Shown here piece by piece: positions 22,401-33,059 of a stretch of 64,000 nucleotides of DNA. The translations under genes were made by a program, and so were the position numbers. The stretch lies in NCBI RefSeq assembly GCF_019059575.1, contig NW_024881710.1:369001-433000 (forward strand). The letters run 5' to 3'. The notes under the pieces are model-generated. The model saw nothing but the letters and a program-made list of their open reading frames with translations. It was not told the origin of the DNA and made no database searches. The DNA is from Amphibalanus amphitrite. Lineage: Eukaryota > Arthropoda > Thecostraca > Balanomorpha > Balanidae. Position 1 is the stretch's first letter, and each line of letters begins with the position of its first letter.

Positions 22401-25400
22401 CGGTCCCAAGACAGTCCTGTCGGGAGAGAAGACTCTGACATAGCCCTGCCGACAGAGGAAGTGCACTGTGCCATCGTTCTGTCTGCTGAAGAACCCATGC
22501 CAGCTGATTCATGCAAGCTCATTGTCGCCACTTTCCTTAGCATTCTCTTTACAAACACGGAATCCACAAACAAATGTGGACCCCCTAGAAACTCCTACGC
22601 CACTGAATCGTCGTCCAGTTCCTTACAAACGTGATACTTGATCCAGCAATTTAACATCCGTGCTAACTTTCTTCTGCACTTCAATGCAGATGACCTAATA
22701 GGCCTAACCGCCCATCTGCACTAGACTCGTTCCAATTTAGTGCAGATGGGACACTGGGTCAGGTCGCCAATAGCCAGTGATGGCTGAGAATGGGCAGCGA
22801 TCATTAACTCATTCCCGCGTAATTGGAGACTGAAAGAACCCGGAAGGTCGATGTCTGGCAGGGAAGAATGGTGCAAAGGTCATTTTGATACTCAAAGAAG
22901 GCATGCGGGGTATCCTGTTTCATTAATCAAAACGTAACAAGACGCCCAACAAGCGCCCTGTGTGCCTGCATAGAGATACGATAGGACAGGACAGGACAGG
23001 ACAGGACAGGACAGGACCGGACAGGACAGGACCGGACAGGACTGATGACAGGACATGACAGGACAGGACAGGATAGGATAGGACAGGACAGGACAGGACA
23101 AGACAGGATAGAACAGGACAGGACAGGACTGAGGACAGAACAAGATATGACAGGACAGAATAGGATAGGATAGGACAGGACAGGACAGACATGCCAGGAC
23201 TGAGGACAGGACCGAACAGTGCTGACCGCTGAGATACAGGAGTGGTTTGAATATATCACACAGCGCTGACCGTTATTCCCAACAGAGACAGCAGATCAAG
23301 CGAGGTGGTCCAACGGGTCATCTGCAGCTCGTCAGATCATCAGAATCAGCCGAAATGTTTACCGACGACCAGCAGAGATAAACATTAGCGTCTAGAGCCA
23401 GCCGGCCGTCGCAAGCCGCCGAGGTCAGACCAGTGACGGATATGGGGCAGCGATACCAGGTCCGTCCACAAGGGACGGCGACGCCAGGCCAGTCAACGAA
23501 GGACGAGAGGAGGGGCTCAACCAACACGTGGGCATCGCGCGAATCTGTCCACAAGAGACGGGGAAACATGTTACATGGGGGTGGGAGATGCTAGGGTTGC
23601 CCACATCGAACGGGGCTGAGCATGGGAGAGGAGACGCCAGTCTTGTTCTGTTCAGGCATCGTCAGAAGAAAAGTGTTTCGGTACAGGGTGTAAACTGTAA
23701 TATATCTAATGAGGACGTGGGACGAAAAAGGGAGACTGCATCTCCGCATGCTAAGCGATGTTGTGCGTTGGGAAGGTATGTCTCCCTTCCTGTCGTTAAC
23801 AGTAAACTCTGGGCGGATCTGCCGACAGTTTTTCGGCCTCCTCAGACGAGACCTTCACGGCGCTTCCTGTCTGTCAATGCGCTGTCAGCTCGCTGCACAG
23901 TGCCTCTCGTTTGAGTCGCTGGAGCCGTCTCGCTGAACCAGACTTCCAAGCTGGCTACTCGAATTGAGCACCTTTTCCCGGTCGTTTTATGATTAAAAGG
24001 AGAACAGCTAAAGTTATTGAGCCGGCTTGGTATTTGTTACTCCCGTGCTGTTCAACACTCACTATTCGAACGTTTTCGAGTCGGTCCAGCGGTGTCCGGG
24101 AGGGATCAGCATCAGGACCGTGTGCGGCTCGAGCGTGCTGAAGTACTCCTCGTCATCGACGGCCGTGCCGTCCACCTCCAGCACGAGTCGCACGGGTGCC
24201 GTCTCGGGGATCCCGAGCCGGGCCTTTCCTGCAACAAAGCAAACAGAAGACATTGGTGACCCGTCCCACAACCGCAACAACACGAACAGAGCACAGACAC
24301 AGAATTACAGTGCGAGGCAGAACAGTTCAGCGGCGCCCCAGTGAGCCACTCTAGGCGTCCACAGAGCGACCTCACGACCCCGGCCGGATCACTGGCTGGG
24401 ATCGACGTACCAACCGGACAACGACAATAAACACTGGGTCAAACTAATAATCACACATGCACTGAGGGACCTAGTAATCTGTTACAGCGATCGAGACATC
24501 GAGGGTGCGAGTAATGAAGGCGCGAAGTGCGATCCAAGGTTACTCGGCATTGATTGTTTAGCTTCACATTCGTAATGTCCTGCACAGTGGCGGCGGATTC
24601 GATTTTGGCGTGGGGGGGCAAGATCCCAGTCGAGATGATGTCATAGGCGGATCCAGAAAGGCGTTTTCGACGCTGTAAGGGAGTTACCCCCCCCCAAAAA
24701 AAGTGTCCAAAATCCAAAAACTCCTCGGATTTCGATTCCTTGCGGACTTACTGCTGAACAGCATAAAGCAAAAAAAATCATGATAAAAGTGTTATTATTA
24801 GGAAACATAAGGTACGTTTTGTCTATTTCGGGCGATGCAGGGGCCAGGGGGAGGGGGAGTAAATATTTGCTTTAAATGCCCGCTCCCTGGATCCGCCAGT
24901 GGACGATGCTTTTCGTATTGCTGTATTAGAAAAAAGCTCCAATGGGAAAAATTGTGCCATAACCCGATCGCATATCAGATGTTGAAGAACGGTGCCAAAC
25001 CTTTTGAAGTAGGCGCGCGCTATTCTTTGCATTGAGGTAACTCGTTACCATTTCCTCTGTTCATTTTACGTTCGATTTCCGTTTAACCTTGCTTTAAAAA
25101 GTATTTCTGAGACAGATATCAACTGAAACTAGCTCACAGCGGGAGGAGACCGCTCAAACATTCAAAGACAGTCGGTCGCATCTAAACATACTTATTGGGA
25201 CAGCGATCCGCCAGAAACCCTCCAAGGCAGTAGTTCGCCAAATAAGCTCACCGAGACGGGCTGTCTCGATGGGTTTATACAGTAAGCCTACAGCAAGGCT
25301 TAACTAAGGCCCAAACGCTCGTCAAGCTGGGAACGGAGGGCGAGGGAGCGCGGCGGCGGGCTGAAGTGAAGGAACGGTGGACTGGAACGGGAATCCAGAA

Positions 25401-27510
25401 GCTCTGGGTGGGGCGTTTCTTTATTAGGGCTTTAGGGTGTGCTGATTGCGGTAAGGCCCAAATTATCACACCAAATTTTGCCACGACATCTACCGGTTCA
25501 GGCACTCGAGAATCAGTGGCCAGTGATATCTGCAAAGACGAAGCATTTCCAACCCAGCTTCAGCCTGGTGTCAGGGCGCCTCAGGTGGCTTTAATTATAC
25601 AGTTGCACATACCAAACGACCTCAGTGCAGCCAGTCTGTGGCCGAAACCATTCGGAACAGACTTCAACGAAAAGTGAGACAAGGTTAGTGCTATCGTTAA
25701 GTGCCATTATAGACTTGGGCCCCGTTGGCTTGACCCACTGGAAGGTGGTAGTTATCGGACGCTGCGGGGCATACTCATTTTTCCAAAATGCCTTAGATTT
25801 TGCTTTCGTGATCATAGGCGGCGGAACGGGGAGGGCACCGGGGCACCGTGCCCCCTTTGATTTTGGCATTTTGACGTAAGCCCTATGGGCGTTGCATGGA
25901 AAGAATGGGACCAAAAGTCGGCAGTGCCCCCCCCCCCCCTCCACCCTTAATTGAAGGTGTTCCGCCGCTATACTATTCGTGTTTGATGCTCTTTATTCTA
26001 CATTATTTCTTTATACCGTCTTTATTCTACATTTATTCTGTATAGTCAGCCTTTAGACAGAGGGGGAGGGGCACTAATGATCAGTGCCCTAACCCTCAAA
26101 AGTTTCCATCATTAATTTTTACTTTTAGTGAAAACTTAAATAAAGCGGATTCTGAACTGTGAACATCCCGTTTTAACACTGGCCCCACACAAGCCTCCGA
26201 ATGCCCAAAGCGGATCTATGATGACTGGCCTTTGGGTGCCATACCATACCGTGCATTGGTCAATGTGGTCAATGCGTACGACCGTGGCTTATTATGAGCG
26301 CTCATCAGTCCTAACTACCCGCAAGCGAATGGCTAGCCCTTCCGTCTCCGCTCGCTTGCGATTTGGCGTTTATGTACATAGGTACAAAATAGCGGCAAAC
26401 GACCACTGAAGGTATGAGTTGCGTCTCTTGCACACTTAAAATATCTCTAAATCGAATCTAAAAAGACAAAAAATGATATGAAGCGGAAATGGTTAGCATT
26501 TACACATATTCAAAAGGCACCGTTGGACAAACTGTAGGAGCGCATAGCTGCAATATCAGGTTATGGAAATTTTCCCCATGTTTAGGGCACAAATTATGGA
26601 GGGGCAAGAATATACGTTTGCCCCTCCTCCAAAAGTTTCTTAGAGGACGATGCCTCCTCTGCCACCCCGTATCTGTCGCCTCTGTAAGAGGTCACTGAAG
26701 GCCTGGGTTGCCGCTGCGTCACGTTGACGCTTATAATGCCTCCAAAACTAGGTTGAAGAGAGGAAAACTTCAATTGAACGCGAACGCTTGCCATTTAAGA
26801 AAGGCAACGCATGAAAGTATATGGGCATCTGGTTACATCTTCAGATGATCGAACAGAATAATCAGGTATATGGTTTCTTGTCTAAGCTTTGTCACAAATT
26901 ATGGGGGGGCAAAAAGATACTTTTGCCCCCCCACGATTTTGCCAGGGGGGGCAGCTGCCCCCCCTGCCCCCCCGAATCCGCCGCCCCTGGTCCTGCATCA
27001 TTATTATTCTCGTAAATTCCGACTGTCAAAAAACCTGGACGCCGCTCTTGCTGTAACTGCTTGGCAGTTGTGTCATTGCCCACTAAAACCAAATCAAACA
27101 CTCTTGTCGGAATAAACTGACTTAAAAGAAAAATCCGTTATACGGTATAGGACGACCAATAAACAAAAACAAAACAAAACAATCAACAACGCGTCGTTTC
27201 ACATGGTATGAGAAAAGCATCACGCTTAGGACACATTGGTCACTGCACATTCCCTCCGCTAGTGATAATTCCCTTCGCGTTGATGTTGCACTTAATTGAA
27301 CATGTAGAAACCATCCATATGACAAACTGCAAGGACGACTGGCGACTGGCGCTTACCTTTGGTGACGAATTCCTTCAGAGAGCCAGCCACCATGCCCAGT
27401 TTGTTGTTGCGGTGAACGTCCCAGAGCTTGAGGGGTTTTCGGGTGCCAGCCGTGTCGGAGGAGATGGACGTGTCGTCACTCATGTCGACAGCGGCCTCGG
27501 ACTGGGCCGC
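19190..27510 (-). CDS. DFFA: DNA fragmentation factor (ICAD/DFF45)-like gene, at least three exons
   Basis: Exons at 27357-27483 (or starting at 27510), 24063-24228 and 19190-19475 join in frame: phase 1 at the first junction (G|GA, glycine) and phase 2 at the second (TA|T, tyrosine), each with GT-AG signals. The product is about 192 residues. Residues about 16-88 form a CIDE-N domain, the ubiquitin-like homotypic interaction domain of CAD/ICAD and CIDE proteins: KPLKLWDVHRNNKLG, then GSLKEF, then VRLVLEVDGTAVDDEEYF and a PHTVLMLIPPG strand. The last exon looks like the helical ICAD C-terminal region. With no nuclease motifs this fits the inhibitor/chaperone that holds the apoptotic nuclease, not CAD itself. 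It is shorter than vertebrate DFF45 (about 330 residues), so a middle exon may be missed in the 4.6-kb second intron. That intron carries TT8 and a MITE. Confidence 0.65.
19512..19739. mobile_element. MITE with AGCCGTYTTCACGA ends (intact copy)
   Basis: Ends AGCCGTTTTCACGACGG (19512) and CCTTCGTGAAGACGGCT (to 19739) are inverted; arms carry TTGACCAAATCTGCA on both sides. It lies in intron 2 of the DFF-like gene. The interrupted relative is at 7296-8331. Confidence 0.7.
19740..20760. other. Intron DNA, no further gene seen
   Basis: Part of intron 2 of the DFF-like gene. A C-tract lies at 20037-20048, followed by CCCCTCCCCC. I looked for a missing middle exon and found no open frame with ICAD-like sequence and splice signals. 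Confidence 0.4.
20761..21970. mobile_element. TTAA element TT8 (CCCGCGCC subfamily, complete)
   Basis: 1210 bp in intron 2 of the DFF-like gene. The left end is doubled (CCCGCGCCCTGGTGGGG, spacer TCTGTTTATAACGCG, then ACCTGGTGGGG and a G-tract); the right end is single (CCACCAGGGCGCGGGTTAA). Hairpins: a G-tract, CTATTTTTTG, then a C-tract at the left, mirrored at 21926-21953. TGACGTCA at 20943-20950, 21779-21786 and 21789-21796. AGGTCA direct repeats at 21268-21291. It is the same core as TT6 in inverse orientation. Confidence 0.9.
21971..22974. other. Intron DNA, GC-rich patch, no exon supported
   Basis: Moderately GC-rich at 22080-22480 with overlapping open frames on both strands, none with a known domain or good splice context. 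TGCAGATGGG and its inverse surround 22708-22750 (a short hairpin). Confidence 0.35.
22980..23215. repeat. (AGGAC)n microsatellite
   Basis: Pentanucleotide repeat of AGGAC (GTCCT on the other strand) with substitutions such as AGGAT and ATGAC. The VLSCPVLSCP-type open frames on the minus strand are read-through of this repeat and not proteins. Confidence 0.95.
24063..24228 (-). CDS. DFFA: DFF-like gene, internal exon (second half of CIDE-N)
   Basis: 166 bases. Acceptor TTTGTTGCAG precedes base 24228, and donor GTGAGT follows base 24063. It encodes the acidic loop and last strands of CIDE-N: VRLVLEVDGTAVDDEEYF, TLEPHTVLMLIPPGHRW. Reading enters in phase 1 and leaves in phase 2, matching both neighbours. 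Confidence 0.85.
24590..24905. repeat. GGATCC / G-tract short repeat fragments
   Basis: ACAGTGGCGGCGGATTCG at 24591 begins a segment with a G-tract (24612-24618) and a C-tract (24689-24697). A second unit at 24835-24905 runs from GGGGCCAGGGGGAGG to TCCCTGGATCCGCCAGTGGA. The CAGTGGCGGAT start is typical of hAT-type non-autonomous repeats in invertebrates; the assignment is tentative. Confidence 0.45.
25830..25971. mobile_element. MITE with GCGGCGGAAC ends (uninterrupted copy)
   Basis: About 142 bp with ends TAGGCGGCGGAAC and GTTCCGCCGCTATA. In inverse orientation it matches the host pieces of 12797-15287 across both TTAA insertion points (here one TTAA at 25947-25950 and one TCAA-type site near 25873). 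It serves as an empty site for TT6 and TT7. Confidence 0.8.
25972..26574. other. Intron DNA, no feature seen
   Basis: No gene, RNA or repeat that I can support. Confidence 0.3.
26575..26995. repeat. Two copies of a G/C-tract hairpin repeat
   Basis: CACAAATTATGGAGGGGCAA (26589) and CACAAATTATGGGGGGGC (26893) start two related units, each with a C-tract arm a few bases later (TTTGCCCCTCC, TTTTGCCCCCCC). The second ends GAATCCGCCGCCCCTGG, resembling the GGATCCGCC family end. Confidence 0.6.
27357..27483 (-). CDS. DFFA: DFF-like gene, first recognised exon (start of CIDE-N)
   Basis: 42 codons from ATG at 27481-27483, ending in phase 1 before donor GTAAGC. It encodes KPLKLWDVHRNNKLGMVAGS and GSLKEFVTK, the first strands and helix of CIDE-N. 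The frame stays open upstream, and CTGTTCTCAG just before base 27510 is a plausible acceptor, so the true exon may start at 27510 with the initiation codon in an earlier exon. I chose the ATG because it is simplest. Confidence 0.8.
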
Positions 27511-28207
27511 CTGAGAACAGACGTAACGGGCGTCACAGTATGTACACTACAGGCCTCGCGGGTTTTAATGGTAGGTTTTGCACCTAGAAAATTTAGTGTA
27601 CTTCAAGCTATATCTTCGTCGTCTTAGCGTTTAAGTGTTGAAGATGCGATCGACTTGTTGGGTAACAAGCCGGCCATGATCGTGTAAAATGGCTTCATCG
27701 CAGATCGATTAGTTTCTGAGATATAACCGGAAACGTAAAAGTGCAAAACCTACCGCTTAATCTCGCGAGAGCCGTACAACTCGCACAGACCCTGTGTTGA
27801 AGTCTGGTAGGTATGGGAGATGCTATAACAGCGTCATGGGTGGTTGATAAGTTACGTGTTCAGGCGAGCGTTTTCGAAATATATGACTGGCTTCCATAAA
27901 TGACTGCTTCCATGGCTTCCTATAAAAAAAATTGGAGGAGACTCTTGAAAGCTTTAGCGTTTTAATTCTACTCGAAACGTACGTCGGCGCGGCGCATAAT
28001 GCTAGAAGAGTAAAAACCGTACATATGTAATGCTTAGCTGACACTTATTACGGCTACTTATGCATTATATTTGGCTATCATTCGTCAGCGTTAGTTTGTG
28101 CGACATGTTTGTAAACAAGCGCCGTGGATGTAAGTATGCATAATGCGTTATTCATAGACTTGTAGTGATGTGCTTCGGGAGGGGCTGGTTGACGTTTGAC
28201 AAGTTAC
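27511..28207. other. Presumed 5' flank of the DFF-like gene
   Basis: No CpG island, TATA box or further CIDE-type exon recognised. Short inverse motifs (CTTCCATAAATGACTGCTTCC, 27891) are unremarkable. Confidence 0.3.
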
Positions 28208-29217
28208 TTAACCCGTGCACCGACGGGGGGGGGGGGCGGATAACCGCCCCCCCCCCCTGAGGTTTTTCGCGGATAGCGGGAAAACCGTCGCGAAATTTGG
28301 TACGACTATTCTCTCATCAATTTTGTACATGGTGTGCAAGTTTGAACCTCCTAACTTTCAAGGTCAGGTCACCAGGTCACTTTGAATGACCCAACCTCAA
28401 GTCACTTTTTTGCAACTTTGTCACCGTGCCAGAGCTACAGTAGATGTCGGAGGCCTTTGAAAGTCGCAGGATGTTATAAGGTCATTAGTAGCTACAATTT
28501 GCATATCTCGGAATTTTGATGTCGGTGACCTAAGGTCAGGTCAATTTCGCGACCTTCCCATTATAAGTCAATGGGGGAAAAATCAACTCCCTGTTTTTAC
28601 CACTAAAACGGGTCGGAATGGCCCCATATACCATACATGACTTCATATACGATCAACCTTTACTACCTTGAGGTCTGTTTTGCTGTTGGGCAGCTGTAAG
28701 GTCATGTGACGTCATCAAAGGTCACCAGCGGTTTTTTTGCCAATAACTCCGTACAGGAACAAGATACAGCCGCGCGGATGGTCTCATTGTGTTCAGCTCG
28801 TCAAGACGCATCGAATGATATACATGATGACCTCGAGGTCACGTGACCTGAGGTCAACCTTTGACCTTGACCTTTCGAGGTCAACATATATATCATTCGA
28901 TGCGGATTGACGAGAGGATCACGATGATGCCCTTAGTTTGTTCCTATCTTGACTAATTCGAAAGTTATTCGAGAAAAACTCTCTCCATATCTAGCGCCGC
29001 CATTTTGACTTTTTCGACCCCTGTGACGTCATCTTTGACCTGACCTGAAAATGACCTTAGTAAAAATTGTAGACCTTGTCCGTGCGTATCCGATGCCGTT
29101 TACCGCTTGTCGCTATCTTGCTTCGTTCTCGAGATCTCAGGGGGGGGGCGGTCATCCGCCCCCCCCCCCCCCCGTCGGTGCGAAGTTGGCGCAGACCCCC
29201 GTCGGTGCGCGGGTTAA
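28208..29217. mobile_element. TTAA element TT9 (complete, strongly palindromic)
   Basis: 1010 bp. Left single end TTAACCCGTGCACCGACGGG; right doubled end with CGTCGGTGCG twice (29174-29183 and 29201-29210). G/C-tract hairpins at both ends. The centre is a near-palindrome: CTCGTCAAGACGCATCGAAT at 28798 against ATTCGATGCGGATTGACGAG near 28895, with AGGTCA and TGACCT runs between. TGACGTCA near 28707 and 29023. Confidence 0.9.
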
Positions 29218-29494
29218 GTGAGTGACTACGTTATTGAGTAAAGCGGGTAACTCGAAGCCACTGTAAATCACTTGGTGAGGCTCAAAAACATTATCACAGT
29301 TGATTTTCAATGATTGCCTTTTTCATAAAACACGGAATATACACCTAGTAGAGATTGCAGTCCCGGAACGTTTTGCCAATCCCGGGATCCCGAAAGTTTT
29401 TGTTTCGGGATCCCGGGATCCCGGGATCCCGGTCTTGTCACTAAAGGTCGTAAGAATGATTTCCTACTGACATATTTTGCGTCTTTTAGCTTAC
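29218..29494. repeat. Spacer with CGGGATC short tandem repeat
   Basis: AGAGATTGCAGTCCCGGAAC (29350) starts a segment with repeated CCCGGGAT/ATCCCGGG at 29380-29435. A related segment in inverse orientation lies at 39120-39225 and ends GGGATTGCAATCTCTA, so AGAGATTGCA looks like the terminus of a short interspersed repeat. Confidence 0.6.
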
Positions 29495-30145
29495 CACAAA
29501 CAAAGAGGCAACCAAAAGCCATCCTTAGACCATGTCATTTGCATTAAAGACGATTGAATTTGCGAAGGAAACGTTTCAATTTGATTAGCATTCATTCCCA
29601 ATTGGTCTGAATAAAACTGTGCGTCGACCAGTGCGTTTACTATCTCGTCATAAAGACGAGTTCCAGCACATCCAGGCCACACTACCTCTTCGTGTACGCT
29701 ACTCGTAGTTAGCGCGACAGTTTTAAGCCATTGCTGGTAGGTCTGTCTATTTTAAAACTCGCGACCAGTGTACGCCAAATTTGGCAGCTCCCTATTTCAC
29801 AATATTTTCAAGACCACGCTTGGTCAATTCACCTCCTTCCGGTTCCGCTTTCATCACTAATGTCTCTCAGACTTTGCTCCAAAGTCGCTTTGAGGGCAGA
29901 GTCACTGACTGGGAGAGCTCCACTCTACCGTCTTCAACGTTTGAATCAGTGAGCTCTGCCGTCACTTGCATGACATCTGTGACATCTTTCTGCGACATGA
30001 GCTCAAAGACTGTCTTGATGATCTCTTTTGTTCCGGCCACGGACGGACAAGTCAGAATCACGTAACGATCCGTGACCCTGATAAAGATGTTGCAGCACTG
30101 ATGCTGCAATTTTTTTTGGCGTTCGGGACCCTTTTTCGTACACAT
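29495..30145 (-). other. Possible exons of an unrecognised gene
   Basis: Two minus-strand frames look more protein-like than the background. Frame 29867-30145 encodes a stretch with FIRVTDRYVILTCPSVAGT, EIIKTVFELMSQKDVTDVM and a stop. Frame 29495-29680 encodes GTRLYDEIVNALVDAQFYSD and QIETFPSQIQSSLMQ and ends at a good donor (GTGGTAAGC). I do not recognise a family, they do not join obviously, and a decayed transposon protein is equally possible. Confidence 0.3.
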
Positions 30146-30225
30146 TTGAGCGGCTTATTCGCTGTGGGTGATACGCGGAAGCTACCAGCACGGTCGATTG
30201 TGGAAGGCCGATCGGGGTGCCAGCT

Positions 30226-30529
30226 AAATACGCCCGGTTATATATAACAAGATATAACCGGTTTTTCCGCGACACTACGAGCGTCTTCTCTGGGGCGGCC
30301 CCGGAGCCGGGCCGGCCTCGGCGAGCAGCGTTCGGCGGCAGGCGGGCGGCCGCCCGCGCCCCGGGCGGCAAGGCCGCTGAGGCGGCGGCCTCCTCTGATT
30401 GGTGGAGCGACTCGTGTCACGTGACGGTGGTGGCGCGGGATTTGAGTGTATATGCGCGGTCACTCTGTTCTAGGCCGCCCGGTCTGACGCAAGTCAGCAG
30501 TGTTCTCGCTCTGAAATGTTTTTGCGTTT
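30226..30529. repeat. 304-bp GC-rich promoter-like block, copy 1
   Basis: It matches 38310-38613 at every position by eye except one (GTGGTGG versus GTGGCGG near 30428). It starts with a hairpin CCGGTTATAT ... ATATAACCGG, then a CpG-rich stretch, an inverted CCAAT box (TGATTGG, about 30397-30403), a CACGTG E-box (30418-30423) and GTATAT about 25 bases further on. Open frames across it on both strands are background. The near-identity across 8 kb implies recent duplication, conversion or mobility. Confidence 0.75.
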
Positions 30530-30900
30530 ACTGCGGTCGTGTTCAGTGGAAACTGGAAGACATCAAGGGGAGTATAAGTTCGGTTTTATATCAATGTTAT
30601 ATTGATTGACGAGGATGTTTTTCCTTTCGGGTTTTTTATGTTTATTTTTACTGGTTTGTTGTTTGTTAGTTGTTTGTTTTTATTTTCGGCATGAGGTTTG
30701 GTTATTTTTGTGCTTATGTTATGCTATCGAGGTAAGAAAGGGGTCGATGAGCAATGGGTCGGCAAATGCCTGGTATTATAGGTTCTTTGAAGGTTGGATA
30801 AAAGAATGAAAAATGGACTGCTGGTAGAAATTTGCTTGGTGGCGTTTTTCAGTTTTTGGGAGATTGGGTGTAGGTTCTTGCTATGTGTAACATAGCTGAA
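30530..30900. other. T/G-rich spacer after the promoter-like block
   Basis: If the block is a promoter reading rightward, this would be transcribed. The frame 30606-30809 has a T-rich, hydrophobic composition and no recognised motif. No confident gene. Confidence 0.25.
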
Positions 30901-30919
30901 TTTTTTTTTTCTTCCCTGG

Positions 30920-31375
30920 AACGGAACGCCGGACTTTGCCATCCTACACTCCGTGTGAGTGAAATCAGCTCATGCTTCTCGGTACGGTGTAGCAGCTCAG
31001 AGTGCACGGCCTGGCCGGCGTGGGGTTTTGGTGGCCACGTGGTGTTGGCCGGTGGTTGGAGTTGGCAGAATTGCCGTTTGGTGGTGCCTGGTGTTGGTTG
31101 AACTGTGGTTCCCATACACGTGAACGGTTACAGGCGTAAGGTGTGCCAGGTGGGCGTACCCCGTGGAGGTACGCCCAGGTGGGCCAGGTGGGCCTGGCCG
31201 GCGTAGGGTTTGGTGGCCACGTGGTGTTGGCCGGTGGTTGTGCAGAGAGTTGGTAGAATTGCCGTTTGGTGGTGCCTGGTGTTGGTTGAACTGTGGTTCC
31301 CATACAGGTGAACGGTTACTGGCGTAAGGTGTGCCAGGTGGGCGTACCCCGTGGAGAATGAGCTGCTGGTGATGT
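30920..31375. repeat. Diverged repeat family, copies 1 and 2 (183-bp tandem step)
   Basis: CCTGGCCGGCGT recurs at 31010 and 31193, and the following roughly 180 bases repeat nearly unchanged, including GGTGGCCACGTGGTGTTGGC and TGGTTGAACTGTGGTTCCCA. Related but more diverged copies lie at 34965-35250 and 35605-35880, all containing GGTTCCCATRCAGG and GGCRTAAGG motifs. Function unknown. Confidence 0.75.
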
Positions 31376-32885
31376 TTGGCTCTGTCCGAGCGTGTCCGAG
31401 CGGGGTTTTCATTAGTGGGTTAGGGATTGTTGATAATAAGGGTACCAACTACCAGGTGAGACTTGAGAGGGTAAATGGAGTTCATGCTAATGATACCCAA
31501 TGCAATGGTATTGGTCTAAAATGGTATTGTTACCTGGTTAGGTTGGAGTGAAAGGTTAAGTGGGTGATATAGGTACGGAGGTGCAGAGGTGATAGTGGAA
31601 ACCACTTGTGTGGTAAGTCTCGGGAGTCGGGACTAGGATATTTTAGATTAGATGGGAAATTATGTTAGGTAGTTTGGTTGCACTGGCGATAATATAGTAA
31701 GTTACAGGATAGTACCCAAAGGAAGTTTTCACCCTCATATTTAAAGACTGCATTAGGTATGCCATTTTCTATAACGATGCAGTTTTATGGTAGCCCCTGA
31801 TTGTTTTGCTCTCACTCTACATTGAGGTGCGAGTTAACTGTTTTCAGTTTTTTTATGGTAGTGGCGTTTGTGAATCGTTTTTTTTTTTTGCCAGAGTAAG
31901 GTGCCTTTTTGTCGTGGTCAATAAATAGAGCATTGCCTAGGCATGCATAAGCGACATCAATCATCATGGTAATGTTGGTATGCAATATGCATATCCTGCC
32001 GATGTGTCATCGCGCGCATTGTCAGATAAATGGCTCCAGTATGTATAACCCCTCTTGATACCCCCCTTTGATACGAGCTTTCGGCTAAAAATGGTTATGT
32101 GACACAATCCGTTTTTTTTCTTCCATGGCTCGGTGGGTGGTTGGCATCCGACTCTGAACGGCGACGGATCGGCACACTCGGCGGGGCCGGCCCGCTGGGC
32201 CAGAGTCTTCTCTGGCCGCTGGAGGATTTCTTCACAGCTCCCACGTCAGCTGAGGGAGTTCCGTGACCCCTCCCAGCTCATCTAGCTCCAGTGGTGCTGC
32301 CCGTGCTGCCTAGCAGGTCTTACGGGACATCGTCAGGTATAGGCCAAGGTGGCCGGGGTTTTGAAAGGTACGTTGTTCCATGTATGCCGGGCCCGGTACA
32401 TATCTGTTAATGGAGGTTCTAGGGGGACCCGATAGGGTAGATAGTGAACGCTTGGGCATGGGCGATATCGGCATTTTTGTGGGGATATTTGGTTCCACCA
32501 ATAGGAACATGAGGGGCAATGCTGTTGGAAAGTGAGATAGTAATAAAATTCTGATAAAATCGTTACGAGGCCTGAAGGTATTTAAAAAATGAAATCTAGT
32601 CAACTCTAAGTTCAACGTGTTTTCAACCTTGGTTTGCTGCTGCTGCTGAGGCTTGTTAAATCGTCTATAACTATATTCAAAGCAGTCTGTTTCTTTGATT
32701 TTTTTTCTACTTGTCGCTATAGGATATGGGATGACCTTTCTCCTGCAAACAGCAAATGAACAATACAGGTCAGGTGCTATCAATAATAGTTAAAAAGGAT
32801 TTAGTCAGTATACGTTGTTAGGACTGGGGTACCCCTCGGTGTCCCAAAATTGTATTTTGGCTGGGGTGTCGGAGGAAAATTCCTG
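31376..32885. other. Gene-poor spacer
   Basis: No recognised gene. The 157-codon minus-strand frame at 32310-32783 contains a CAG-encoded run of five glutamines but no domain, and is probably chance. A GC-rich patch at 32140-32230 is unassigned. Confidence 0.35.
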
Positions 32886-33059
32886 GGGGCCCGGGAACGA
32901 TTTTCAAGTTGAGGGGGGGGGGAGGCGAGCCCAAAATGCCTGACTTGATGCATATGAAACAGTGGCGTAGCTAGGGGTCTAAGGGAACACGCACCCCCCC
33001 CCCCCCCAATCGGGTTCACAGGGACCCTCGGGTCCAGGGGGCCCTGCGGCACCATTTGA
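32886..33059. repeat. GTGGCGTAGCTAGG repeat end with G- and C-tracts
   Basis: AGTGGCGTAGCTAGG at 32963, followed by a C-tract (32995-33007), is a motif seen at the ends of invertebrate hAT-type non-autonomous elements. A G-tract at 32915-32923 lies just before it. Confidence 0.45.

Larger units (their letters stand above)
24229..27356 (-). other. Intron 1 of the DFF-like gene
   Basis: About 3.1 kb bounded by GTAAGC (27351-27356) and TTGCAG (24229-24234). It holds a G-tract repeat fragment near 24590-24700, another near 24835-24905, the intact GCGGCGGAAC MITE (25830-25971) and a pair of related hairpin repeats (26575-26665, 26880-26995). No exon is supported inside. Confidence 0.6.

Noticed and set aside
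22892-23259. Minus-strand frames rich in VLSCPVLSCP
   Set aside because: Direct translation of the AGGAC pentamer repeat.
30217-30609. 130-codon frame across the promoter-like block
   Set aside because: The frame is preserved in copy 2 only because the DNA is almost identical; the other strand is equally open and no domain is present.
32310-32783. 157-codon minus-strand frame with a glutamine run
   Set aside because: No domain, no splice or promoter context; the glutamine run comes from a short CTG repeat.
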